A stretch of 64,000 bases of DNA from Crossaster papposus (Eukaryota; Echinodermata; Asteroidea; Velatida; Solasteridae): contig JBAIAA010000597.1 in NCBI GenBank assembly GCA_037893245.1, positions 186,001-250,000 on the forward strand, read 5' to 3'. The notes beneath the pieces are model-generated. The model was given only the letters and a program-made list of their open reading frames with translations. It did not search any database and was not told the DNA's origin. Positions 43,420 to 54,600 of the stretch are shown one piece after another. Each line of letters begins with the position of its first letter. Position 1 is the first letter of the stretch. The position numbers and the translations under genes were made by a program.

Positions 43420-44299
43420 CGTCAGCGTTTTCACGAAGAGACGAATTTGGCCAAAATCATTATTTTTTCAAAATTCGTTTTTTTGCCGAAATCGATTAAG
43501 TGGATAGCAACGAACATTCTGGCGAGGTTAATATTGTCAAAATCAGTCTGAATCATTAAGATTTCGAAAATCATACAGGAGGAAATTTCAGCCAAATCGT
43601 ATTTTCAGTTTTCACGAACAGCCAAATTGTATTTTGTCCCTGCGTAGATAGAAATATAACGTTGCTCCGAGTGCAAAAACAACGCGCGTACAATGTATAT
43701 ACATTGTATATACATTGTATATACATTCACGAAGAGACAGATATCGGCAAAACAAGTTTTTAAGTTTTCACGAAGAGACGAATTCGTGCGCTATGGGCAA
43801 ACAAGCCATTTGGAATTTTCACGAACAGACGAAATATAATTTGTGAATTTTCCCGAACAGCCAAATTGTATTTTGCACCTGCGTAGATAGAAATAGCGTT
43901 GCCCCGAGTGCAAAAACAACGCGCGTATAATGTATATACATTTTATATACATTCACGAAGAGACAAGTTTGGGCAAAACTAGTTTTTAAGTTTTCACGAA
44001 GAGACGAATTCGTGCGCTATGGGCAAAAAAGCCACCACCGTAGATTTGGAATTTTCACGAACAGACAAATTCATATCTACATTAATTACTCGTCAATTAA
44101 GTTAGTTAGTGTTATTTAATAGGTATATTGTTATAGTGTTAGATCTTACCTCTCTGTACGTACCAAATATAAGTTAATATGTGCTTTACAAATAGGCGAA
44201 ATCTCTTTTTCAAAAAGTGACCAACTTAAAACCTGATTTTCTCAAAACCAATGTGCAACTCCCCGTGGCCAAATTCGTCTCTTCGTGAAAACGCTGACG
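43420..44299. mobile_element. MITE-B, 880 bp, 4-bp TSD, same family as MITE-A
   Basis: Termini CGTCAGCGTTTTCACGAAGA... are perfect inverted repeats of more than 30 bp. ACTT (AAGT on the coding strand) lies on both sides (43,416-43,419 and 44,300-44,303). The internal motif TTTTCACGAAGAGAC or ...GAACAGAC recurs at about 43,610, 43,730, 43,760, 43,815, 43,850, 43,960, 43,990 and 44,050, in part as an imperfect tandem duplication of about 250 bp. It inserted into the tyrosine recombinase gene. Confidence 0.9.
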
Positions 44300-45868
44300 A
44301 CTTGTTCGGCTGTAATTTTTTATGCTCGTTTCGGAGTGATGTCCAGAAACGGTCATGATATCTCTGGACTCGAACCCAGCATTGTCCAGAATTGTGACAC
44401 TTGTAGCTCTGAAGCAGTGGTTTGTATAAATCTTACCACATCTGGCTGCTGTAGAAATTTCCTTCAGTTTGTTGGAAAGAGTGTTTTTTCCCAGCGGCGA
44501 ATTACAATACCATGTTGTGTCTGAGCTCATGCAAGTGTTGTCTTTTGGTCGTTGCCAAAAATATTCACAGTTAGGATGGAGCTTCTGCATGTACAGGAGA
44601 AGAGCGTTCACAGGACAGCGGGGGTTGCCTGGCACTTCGTACATCACACCTGCTTGGCTCTTGTCACTGCTATTTTCCCTGTTATTTTTGGTAAGTTGAT
44701 CACGTTTCGTGATGTACCGCAGCCCGTTGGAATCGGTGTTTATTTTGAAGTCTGTTTTTTTCATGTCTCGCACATTTTCTCTGCCTCGATTACAAAAGTA
44801 TATCATAGTGTCTATGTACACCTTGTTCTGAAGACCAGCTGGTGTGGACAGGTCTGTAACTGGCGAAGCGTTTATTTTGTCCATGTCTTCTGGAGTTTTT
44901 GGGTTTTTATGCTCCACGTATCCCTTTCCAATTTTCTTCAAGTGAACAAGCATGGCTTTGAAACACCTATTCGATCTCTCGAATGCGTGGTCATTCACAA
45001 TATCTACCGGATTGTTTTCTCTATCTTTAAAATGTTTCTGCAAACCGTATCTGATGGACTGCATACTCTTTTTGCTGTACTTCGTACCGTCGAGTTGACG
45101 CACTTCCGTGTAGAATCTGCGTAAAAAGTTATCGAGGTCCGTGTGGTTCAGTAATTCAAGCGCTGACAATGTCGTGTTTCTGACTTGGCTGTAGCTGTCC
45201 AGAATGTTCATGGCGTATCTCACACTTTTTTTGGTGTTTTCTGAAGCAGAAGAATCAAGGAATTCTGTCAGCTCGTCGTCCGTAAGAAGAGCAAATCGAG
45301 TAGTACTCTCCATTTTGTCAACCTACGTGACAAGCAGTGCGTTGTTTACGAAAGAAATGTACGTTAAATTTGCGTTTTGAAAGGGCACCCGACTATTTGT
45401 ATCTTCGTTCCCTTTTTCTCGATCATACGTGTACTTTGTTGCCTTGATGAACGGGTGCGAGGGTGATAGAGCAATGTTTACGCAATGCACCGAAACATAC
45501 GTCTGGGTTTCAGTCACACTTTCGTTGCTATGCGCATATTTCGTGTTGCTATGCGCATATTCCTTTTTGCGTGGTATAGTCTTTTTGGATAGCGCGGTAT
45601 AGTCTTTTTGGATAGCGCAAGTAAAAATAGTAAAAATAGCAAGTGACACGTGCCGCGCTCTCGGCCAATCAAGACACAGAATCTGTGAGTGAGGTGTTAT
45701 AAATAAACCTATGCGCGGTTTACATTCGCGTACTGTTTTTTCTGCGTGCAGTTATTGTTTGAATGCGTGCACTATCGTATACGTCGTGCTACATTGTTAC
45801 ATCATTGTACATCGGCTGTTCAGTAGAGACAAGAAAAGGTACCGGTAAGTCCGCACTTTCATTGGAGC

Positions 45869-46050
45869 AAATCTTAATTGCTTGAAATATCAGAAATGGG
45901 TGGATTTGGGGGGTTGTATGATATCGTTTAACAGACCTGCCCGGCGTCGGGTAGTTCGGCAGATCGTGAATTGTTTTAATAAAAATATTTGTTTTCCTAA
46001 CAATTACAGGATATCTAAGCGCAATCATTTGGATGAATGCATAAGATCAA
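45869..46050. repeat. Fragment of the AGGTAGTATACA MITE family
   Basis: Shares AATTGCTTGAA, GGATTTGGGGGGTTGTAT, ATCGTTTAAC and ACAGGATATCTA with the MITE at 34,756-35,134 but lacks its termini. Confidence 0.7.
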
Positions 46051-46519
46051 CTAATAAATGAACGTCTTTGATCACCATGTCTGAAGAAAAATAAACGAAT
46101 TATCTTTTGAAAGTAGCAGGTTACGTCACAAAAGATCAAAATCTGATTTGATTCACGCTGGGATTGAAAGAGTAGACCTATTTATTATATCAAATTTTGA
46201 TATAATTCGCGTTAACTGCATAACGAAACATAATTATGTTGACTAACTTAAATTGAATCAAATATGATTAGGCTGTAATATCTATATATCACCTAGGCTA
46301 CAATTGCCACAATTAAATTGTAACGATCCTATAGCCTAACTTGTTTCAAGATAGGCCTATCTTCTAAAAAATATAACGTATCAATTATTCAGTTAACTTT
46401 TCTTTCTTGCTATTGTCAGGGAAACTATAATGACTACAATATAGACTTGCGAACTTGGCGAAGTCTAAAACGGCGCTTTCAAATTCAAGACTACAGTCCC
46501 CCCAACCAACCAACAACAG

Positions 46520-49170
46520 TATGAATAACCGGTCAGGAGTTCGTCAAGGTTTTTACAAGCGCTATTTAGTCGATTTAAATGTTCCTGTGCCAAGGACAAG
46601 CAAGAATTCCTTGAAAAGGTTTTGTGATAACCTTCAACCTGTCTCAACACTGCAGAACAAAGCCGTGGTAAGTGTTATATAATAAGCGTATAAATAAGCC
46701 AACATTTTCAGTTAGTTTTTTTTAAATGTGCTAAAAAAACCATTTGATTATTGATTGGTACCATTTTGCTAAAAGTGCAACTGGCATTTTTATTGCCGAC
46801 TCTGTGCATTGATAAATTCAAATGTTATTTGTGTTGTACTTCAGTCTATTAGGTAAACATCAATACACTCTTACAAATCCCATCTAAATTATGGCTTACT
46901 GAAATACAATTTGGAATAGGTTTCATGCATCTTCTTACTTAAAAATGAGGTTCCTTCATCTTTAAACAGTCTATCCAATACAACCCTAGTCACCATACAT
47001 GTAGAATGCACATTATCTCTTCTTTTGGTAAAATTAATACCTAATTAATGAATTTTGTTTGGATTTTGTTTTCATATATAAAGGCCGGTTTATACTTCAC
47101 GCGAAAGCTAATGCGATATGAATATGACGTTACGAAACATTTGCTGTGAAATTTGTTCTTTTGGGAATTTGCAGCTCCAAATTACCCGTGACGGTCGCGG
47201 TCGCTTTCGCGCCGAGCCTAAACCGGGATTTCATCATGCATATCAATCATAATTATTACAATATTGTCCAAACTCAAAACTATATATTTTTTCAAATTGT
47301 TAAAAATCGATCACGAATTTGGTTAATTATCTTTTGATGGAAGATTAACCAACGAATTATATTACATGTATTATAACCATAGGACCTAACCCCCTTTTTA
47401 ATCTCCTAGTCCTTTGAAGACTCCAGTGATGATAATGTTGCTGAAAATATTATTCCCTTAGCGACTGTGCAAGATGCTGTTGAGAATACCATGCCCCAGG
47501 TAAACTATTGACTTATTTTAAATAATAAAAAATACGTTTGATGAAGCAAACTATATTGTTAACAACACTGTGGTTTGGTAAGCTAAAACCTCACCTGGAA
47601 ACTTACTTGAAACCATTTGTTCAGGAAATGGAACAACTTGCAGCAGAATGTGTAACATGGACAGATGGAAATTCGGGCTGGGTTAAACGTACTAGGGTGG
47701 TAGCAGCTGTTTGTATTGCAGACACCCTCTGTCGACCAATGATAAGAAATTGCACACAGTTTAATGGGCGCTTTGGGTGTGACTGGTGCTACCATCCAGG
47801 TGTAACTGTAGCAAAAGTTCGTGGACATGCACGAGTATATCCATACGAGGAACATGTCTTGCGGACCGATGACGAACACCACAGGCATGCTTATCAAGCT
47901 TTGGAAGAAGGGGTTCGAGTGTCTGGTGTCAAAGGGCCCACAATACTGATGAGTCTTCCACACTTTAACATCATCGATGGATTTTCTCCAGATTACATGC
48001 ATGCGGTACTTCTTGGAATATGTAGACAGATGACTACATTGTGGTTTGACTCATCCTACCATCAGTCACCATTGTATATTGGGAGATGTATTGGAAGGCT
48101 TGGTAAGCGGTTGCTGGAAATCCGTCCTGCAAACGAAATAAGCAGACGTCCACGTTCCATGAAGATGAGAAGATACTTCAAAGCAAACGAATGGCGGCCA
48201 TTTTTGCTGTTTTATTCAACAGTAATTCTAGATGGAGTGTTAGGTCGCAGATACAAGAAGCATTGGGATTTACTAGTTGCTGCCATACATGCTCTTTTGA
48301 AGGATGAAGTTAAAACCACATCAATCGACTTGGCTGAGAGGCAGCTGTCTGATTTTGTGGAGCCGATGGAAGATCTCTATGGTGTTGAACATCTATCCTT
48401 CAATATCCATCAACTGATGCACCTATCACAATTTTTGAGAAGTTGGGGTCCCCTCTGGGCAAAATCTGGATTTACTTTTGAGGACCAAAATGGTGTCTTG
48501 TTGAAGTTTGTGAAAGAAACACAGTATGTGCCAGAGCAGATTTACAATCAGTTCGTTTTGAAGGAGAGTTTACCTTCTGAAGCCAATGAGAAGATGGTTA
48601 GAGCTACTCCACCAGTGTGGGGAATGTATTTACGACTGACATCAAGCATGAAACACTCATCACACAGTCATTACCATCTGTCAGACGATGTTGTCGTTTG
48701 TGGTGTACCAGTGTTTATGGAGTTGAAGCCCGTCGAGCAGCTTGCTATTGAAGGTTGTCTGGGGAGAGTTTTGGATGTTGGACACGTACGTGTACAGCAC
48801 TACAAAAGCTTCATTGTGAATCATACAATGTATCATACACTGAAGTACAAGCAGTCTTTAAAGAGTTCAAACTACACCTTCTTGTCCTCAGAGGGGTCAT
48901 TCTGGGATGTGCTGAGTTTTGTTTCATTGAAGGTGTGTGGCCATGAGGAATTTTGTGATTGTAGATACCACAATGTTCGTTATTGCTAGGCAGCTTAGAC
49001 TGGTGTCACAATCGGTCAGATGTCAACAGCTCTATGTCAAACAGGTAAAGGTTCTCCTGCACATGGTCAGGGTTTTCTCAGTCGCTGAAATAGAAAGAAA
49101 AGCAGTAAGGATGACTGATGGACGTAAGGTTTTTGTCGCACCTTTGCCAAACAAATTTGAAAGTGATTAA
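46520..49170 (+). pseudogene. Animal CACTA/EnSpm-type transposase, internally deleted and frameshifted
   Basis: Exons 46,520-46,667 (RQGFYKRYLVDLNVPVPRT) and 47,410-47,499 (SFEDSSDDNVAEN) resemble the N terminus. The main exon (about 47,535-48,985) carries the transposase core: LWFGKLKPHLETYLKPFV, GCDWCYHPG, IDGFSPDYMHAVLLG, MKMRRYFKANEWRPF and HWDLLVAAIHALLKDE. The C terminus continues in another frame at 48,937-49,170 (RQLRLVSQSVRCQQLYVK), so a frameshift lies near 48,940. Compared with related animal proteins, a few hundred residues between exon 2 and the core are missing, and no good acceptor precedes the core. No CACTA ends were found. It is a dead copy. Confidence 0.75.
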
Positions 49171-49298
49171 TTTTTCATGAGAAAATGTGCAACATAAACC
49201 ACGATACACAAATATTCTTGCATTAATAAGCCAGAGAGTTCTGAATCCTCTAATTTTAATATGATTTAGCAACACATCCCAAGGGAGTTAGGGTTAAA

Positions 49299-49487
49299 GG
49301 TAGTATACAACACTTCCAAACAGAAAAAAGACAATACAGCCTATTAATTATGATATGTATTACTTAGCTGTACGAGTCTAAGCATATTGGTGTGCTAGCT
49401 GCCATTGTCATAACAAGTTAAATTGCTGTATCAATTTTGTGCGATGTTACACTTTGTTGAAAATTAAAGCAAAAGTTGTATACTACC
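49299..49487. mobile_element. Short MITE of the AGGTAGTATACA type, 189 bp
   Basis: Termini GGTAGTATACAAC and GTTGTATACTACC. TTAA precedes the left end but is absent on the right, so the right flank has changed. Confidence 0.7.
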
Positions 49488-50330
49488 ATCCAGGAAGTAG
49501 CTAGGGTCCCGACTAAAAAATAAACCCCTGCAATAGATTGAATACAGAATAACTATAAGTATAAGTAATAAATCCATAAGTTAATTAATACAATAATCGC
49601 ATATCTATGGAGGTGAAACTACAGGCCAGTACGCACCCCCCCCCCCCCCCCCCCCGGAACCCCGAATTACCAAAAGGCCCACATTTTCCTGGGTAAATAA
49701 TGGTATTCTGATGTAGAAATAACGGTACTGGCACACAAAGATTGACTTCATTGGCTTAGGCGATAATGTCAACTAAAAACTGTACGCACCCCCATCAAAA
49801 AATCCTGCGTACGGGCGTGCACTAGTAGTATATACATGTATGTACATACCATTACCACTGTAATCCTCAACTGTCACTGCATTGGATGACGCCTCCCCAT
49901 AGACAACAGGCAAGATCTATATGGAATTAAACCCACATAGTAATATAATACGGCAGTAAAATGTATGACAATAACATGTATTACAGATATTTGATCTAAT
50001 CAACAGTAACCCCCGATTATAAGTAAGATACAGCGGCTGCAGTTGAGACTGTACACAGCCGGACTACCACGTGTACATTGTATAATAATGCTGCGTTCCA
50101 TGATATAATCCAATCGCGTCGTGTTTATCGTGTTCACGAGTTCACGAGTCGTATAATGGCGTTCGTAACTCGTGTTTACCAGTGGTGAACTCTAGGTGGA
50201 TTTTTTTTTCTTCATGTTTACGACTTCATAAACGAATGAAATACTCGTGCATGCGTGTTGGTTCACGTATGAGTTCTTGCGCGATAATGTCCTTATCGCA
50301 CGTATGGTGTTCTATATAGGACACTTATCT
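49488..50330. other. No recognised gene; poly-C run
   Basis: Contains a C run of about 19 at 49,637-49,655 and a GTACGCACCCCC-type short repeat (49,630 and 49,783). Nothing else is supported. Confidence 0.35.
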
Positions 50331-50334
50331 GTTT

Positions 50335-51345
50335 TCGTCGTGCGTGTGAGTAGAGCGTCGTGCGTGTGAGTAGAGCGTCGTGCGTGTGGAGAGCTCCGTC
50401 GTACGTCTGTGTAAAACCGTCGTGCGTGTGAGAAGAGCGTCGTGCGTGTGGGGAGCTCCGTCGTACGTCTGTGTAAAACCGTCGTGCGTGTGAGTAGAGC
50501 GTCGTGTGTATGAGTAGAGCGTCGTGCGTGTGGGGAGCTCCGTCGTACGTCTGTGTAAAACCGTCGTGGGTGTGAGTAGAGCGTCGTACGTCTGTGTAAA
50601 ACCGTCGTGGGTGTGAGTAGAGCGTCGTACGTGTGAGCAAAACCGTCGTGTTTGTGAGTAGAGCGTCGTACGTGTGAGCAAAACCGTCGTGTTTGTGAGT
50701 AGAGCGTCGTACGTGTGAGCAAAACCGTCGTGTTTGTGAGTAGAGCGTCGTACGTGTGAGCAAAACCGTCGTGTTTGTGAGTAGAGCGTCGTACGTGTGA
50801 GCAAAACCGTCGTGTTTGTGAGTAGAGCGTCGTGCGTGTGAGCAAAACCGTCGTGTTTGTGAGTAGAGCGTCGTGCGTGTGAGCAAAACCGTCGTGTTTG
50901 TGAGTAGAGCGTCGTACGTGTGAGCAAAACCGTCGTGTTTGTGAGTAGAGCGTCGTGCGTGTGAGCAAAACCGTCGTGTTTGTGAGTAGAGCGTCGTACG
51001 TGTGAGCAAAACCGTCGTGTTTGTGAGTAGAGCGTCGTACGTGTGAGCAAAACCGTCGTGTTTGTGAGTAGAGCGTCGTGCGTGTGAGCAAAACCGTCGT
51101 GTTTGTGAGTAGAGCGTCGTGCGTGTGAGCAAAACCGTCGTGTTTGTGAGTAGAGCGTCGTGCGTGTGAGCAAAACCGTCGTGTTTGTGAGTAGAGCGTC
51201 GTGCGTGTGAGCAAAACCGTCGTGTTTGTGAGTAGAGCGTCGTGCGTGTGAGGAGCTCCGTCGTACGTGTGAGCAAAACCGTCGTGCCTGTGGAGAGCTC
51301 CGTCGTACGTGTGAGCAAAACCGTCGTGCCTGTGGAAAGTTCCTC
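50335..51345. repeat. 41-bp satellite built from two half-units
   Basis: The period is 41 bp in the central part: CGTCGTGTTTGTGAGTAGAG (20) plus CGTCGTACGTGTGAGCAAAA and C (21). Both halves share CGTCGT-x4-GTGAG, so the unit arose from duplication of a ~20-bp ancestor. About 24 units lie in 1 kb; the left edge (50,335-50,640) is more irregular. Because 41 is not a multiple of three, all three minus frames are open (up to 352 residues); these are not genes. Confidence 0.95.
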
Positions 51346-51654
51346 TTTCATGTGTTTTCGGCCATAGCCTAGCCTAGCTCAAACAATTATTGGCTAACCT
51401 GCTAAAATTTTTAAAAGAGAACAATTATTATATGCCTCACTAAATATTTCAATGTTTATTTAAAAGGGCCTCACATTATTTAGAAAAACATTTTTGAGAG
51501 TATGTATTTATAATTATTTACCACTGGTAGCTATGGGTACCTGATTAGCGAACCCAGCTCCATGAAGCCGCCTCTTGGTGGCTCTCTCCACAAAAACATG
51601 TCTGTTTTTGTTTTTTCCGCGCTTGTTGTAATTTGTACCCACAATTAATTCGAA

Positions 51655-54600
51655 ATGGACGACATTTTGACTGCGATCGATTTGGAACATTTGTTGGACA
51701 CATTCGTTGCAAACCAGGTAATTAAATCACATTATTAAAATGAACCTAGGTTTACTTTTAACCTCAGCATTTAGTGTCACATCGGTGAATTTAATTTAAA
51801 AACGTTTTTCATCTGTCATCTAGTACTTAGTAGGGGCATAAGTAATCATAATACTTAGTTAATAATATATGCCTAATTAACGTTACTTACACGTTAAAGT
51901 TTACATGCAAAGCGTCTTAACGTTAGGGGCCTACTGAGCTAATAATATTTAGTAACTTAAACACTAAAATTTCAAATACAGTGCCTAGCTCTAGCCCTGG
52001 GCCTAACGTTGTACTCTGAATTTCAGTTTGTTTACCTTTTTGGTGTGAAAAGGCAACACATTTTCAGATCCGAAATTATAAAAAGGATACATACATGTAT
52101 CACCGCATGCATGTCGTGGTCCTGCCTGACTGGACTCGAATTATACACCAGAATCATATGGAATTTGTTTGTGTTCAAACTGAAGCAGGTCAATTTTTAC
52201 CAAGCGGGTTGATGTGATTGAAAGAAAACGTGTAATGAGTTTACTTACGTTACGTGACTGGAGTTCCCAGGAAACTTAGCAATAGTCATGAGGAAAAACA
52301 AAGTATCTTGTTATTTCATTTATTCATTCATTTATACCCCTATGGTTTATGTAAACACTACAACGATTAAATAGTTGTAGACTCAAACAATTTTTGGTTT
52401 ACAATAAAAAATGAATCTAAAAAATACAACATAAATTAAAAACTACTAAAATGTTGAGTGAAAATCACAAGTCACAATAAAATATATTTAAAAACACAAT
52501 TGCGAAGTCATAACAAACGCAGTCACTATGTAGTCACTATGGTATTATTTGTCTACCTTGTGTCTGTCTTCTTCCTTAGGTGACCCCAAGAGAAGCTATA
52601 TCTTTGAACTGCTTGGAGTCAATAGGGTCGGTGACAGAGTGCGGATAAGACAGAAATGCCAACAGCTCATTGACAGTAAGGGATTAATGCAGGAAGGAAA
52701 TCACTTAAATACAGTGTGCATATGTGATTTGTTTTGATGAACTATACAAAAGGCTTACCTACATACTGATGCAGTCTAACTGTTATCTACAAACAATTAC
52801 AAATCAGTATTATGTTTTTAATTGACACTTAAATTGCTTTTCTTTTATTTGTAGGATAAGTATGCATCTTATGTTCTTGTGATTTAGTTTTAGCTGTTTC
52901 GGCATTCGGTTGAAACAGCTCTTGTTTTCGTTAAAGTTTTGAACTTATTGTTAGTTTCATTTTATTAATTTTCCAGACCAAGCAAGCTCCCTGCCAGTTG
53001 TGCAGGCGCTGAGAGACACGGTTAAAAAAAAACGGCAAGGGAAATTGACAGGAAAGTCACAAGCAAAATCAATGAAAATCTACACAGGGTGGAAGCATCA
53101 AAAATCGGCCTCAAGGAAACCAAAGTTGGTTACAGCCGGACGCGGAGGTGGATCTATGACACTAGACTTATCAAGAGATGCCTCCCTGAATGAAATTCAG
53201 GATCAATTTTTGAAGCTCTACTTCCCTAATGGAATCAACAAAGCAACTGAGATGCAGATAACTTCCCTGGAAGTAAAACTAACCACTTTCAGCGGGGAAG
53301 AGTTGCCAAAAACTATCAGCAACAGGCCATTTCGTGTATCAGAGTTTGTGGCACTTCTCAAGACGCATCCTGTTCGAGTCTACCTTCAGACTTGTTACAA
53401 GCATCAGGTAATTCCAAAATGCTTCAGCATATTTGTGTATATTTGTTTCTATCTCTTTTGTATTTCTTTACCTTTCTGTTACAGTCAAGGAACATACATC
53501 CGGAAAGACAAGGGGTATAAAACTGTTCAGTAGAGTAATTATATTTATTTATTTTTATAACAGGGAAGTCTGTCTTTGACAGTCAATAATTAATGCTTTT
53601 GTTTAATTTTGCTTACTTTTTTTTTCTTCAAAAGATGGAGACGTCAGATGATGATGATGATGATGATGGTGATGATCTTCCATCAGTATCCGTAGTCTCT
53701 AAGGTTTGTTTTTGTATAATATCCTGTGAATAATTAGCATTATCATACTGTACATTTTATTCTTTGTACTTTAAAGCAGGCATTCACAGTTTCAGATACT
53801 TCACTGTAAAAAATAGAGGCCTGAGCCAACAGACTTAATAAACAAATACCCTGATCTCATTTGCTTAATTCCATTGTTAACATGGTTTTAAAAGATTATA
53901 GATGGTGTATGCAATTTATATATTAACTGTTTGTTTTTTCATCCACAGAAAAAATGTTTTCTATCACCTTTTTTAGTGTATTATTATTAACAGCTTAATC
54001 GTTTCATGAAGTAATCAGTCGTATTGTTATGTTTCTGTTGTTGTTTACAGGCCGTTGACACTAAGACAGAAATCACACAGCCAGACACGCCAACAGTTAG
54101 ATTCATGGTAATTATTTGTCCCTTTTCATTGAGCTCAGACAACATGCTATTTACCTGTGGTCAGAAAGTTAACCAACTGTTTCATTTATTTTTACTTTCA
54201 GGCAGCATCTGTTGCTTCTACTTCTCAAAGTAGTGTGTCTTACGAGAATTACATAGATCTGATTGAGGATGACGATGACACCGATGAGGAGCAACCATTG
54301 GAAGCAACAAGTGACATTCACAATGTTGTTGGAGCTACTGCGGCTATAGAGGATGTGTAAGACTATTGTTTTCCATTGAAATTCATTATAAGTTCAAAAC
54401 TAGCACAACAGTCGGAGCCAGACCCAGCCTATAATGTGATTGCACACTGAAATAGTGCCCCCATCCACCAACGACACCCACACACACACACGACAGCTTT
54501 GTATTGACATGCAACCGGGGACCCCGTTGTCCTCCTTTTTTGCACTCGAATGCTTTTGCAACATCTGCGCTATGTTGTGTACAGGTTTGCCAACCGTGTA

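Larger units (their letters stand above)
42984..45313 (-). pseudogene. Crypton-type tyrosine recombinase (DUF3504-like) split by a MITE
   Basis: ATG at 45,313 opens a recombinase that runs to the MITE-B junction at 44,303. An N-terminal SAM-like helical core region (residues about 10-110) is followed by the catalytic domain: R in CNRGRENVRDM, H-x-x-R in YTNHCFRATSVTIL, H in TVSGHHSETS, and the tyrosine nucleophile in SIKNYSRTS. After the 880-bp insertion (43,420-44,299) the frame resumes exactly (ESRKRDMSAVLAAA) and runs to 42,984 through repeats of PSSSHTEPAG, a low-complexity tail. With one copy of the AAGT duplication removed, the frame is continuous. The insertion therefore destroyed an otherwise intact gene, although the catalytic domain itself lies upstream of it. 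Confidence 0.85.
42391..45702 (-). mobile_element. Crypton-like element with 26-bp inverted terminal repeats
   Basis: TTATAACACCTCACTCACAG plus ATTCTG at 42,391-42,416 is repeated exactly in inverted form at 45,677-45,702. Between them is one tyrosine recombinase gene (minus) cut by MITE-B. Cryptons normally lack terminal inverted repeats, so either this family has acquired them or the repeats belong to a carrier. No target duplication could be identified. Confidence 0.6.

Noticed and set aside
44552-45124. 190-residue plus-strand ORF
   Set aside because: Shadow of the tyrosine recombinase gene on the opposite strand.
50293-51351. 352-, 300- and 282-residue ORFs on the minus strand
   Set aside because: All three frames read the 41-bp satellite; the threonine/histidine/arginine repeats are an artefact of the array.
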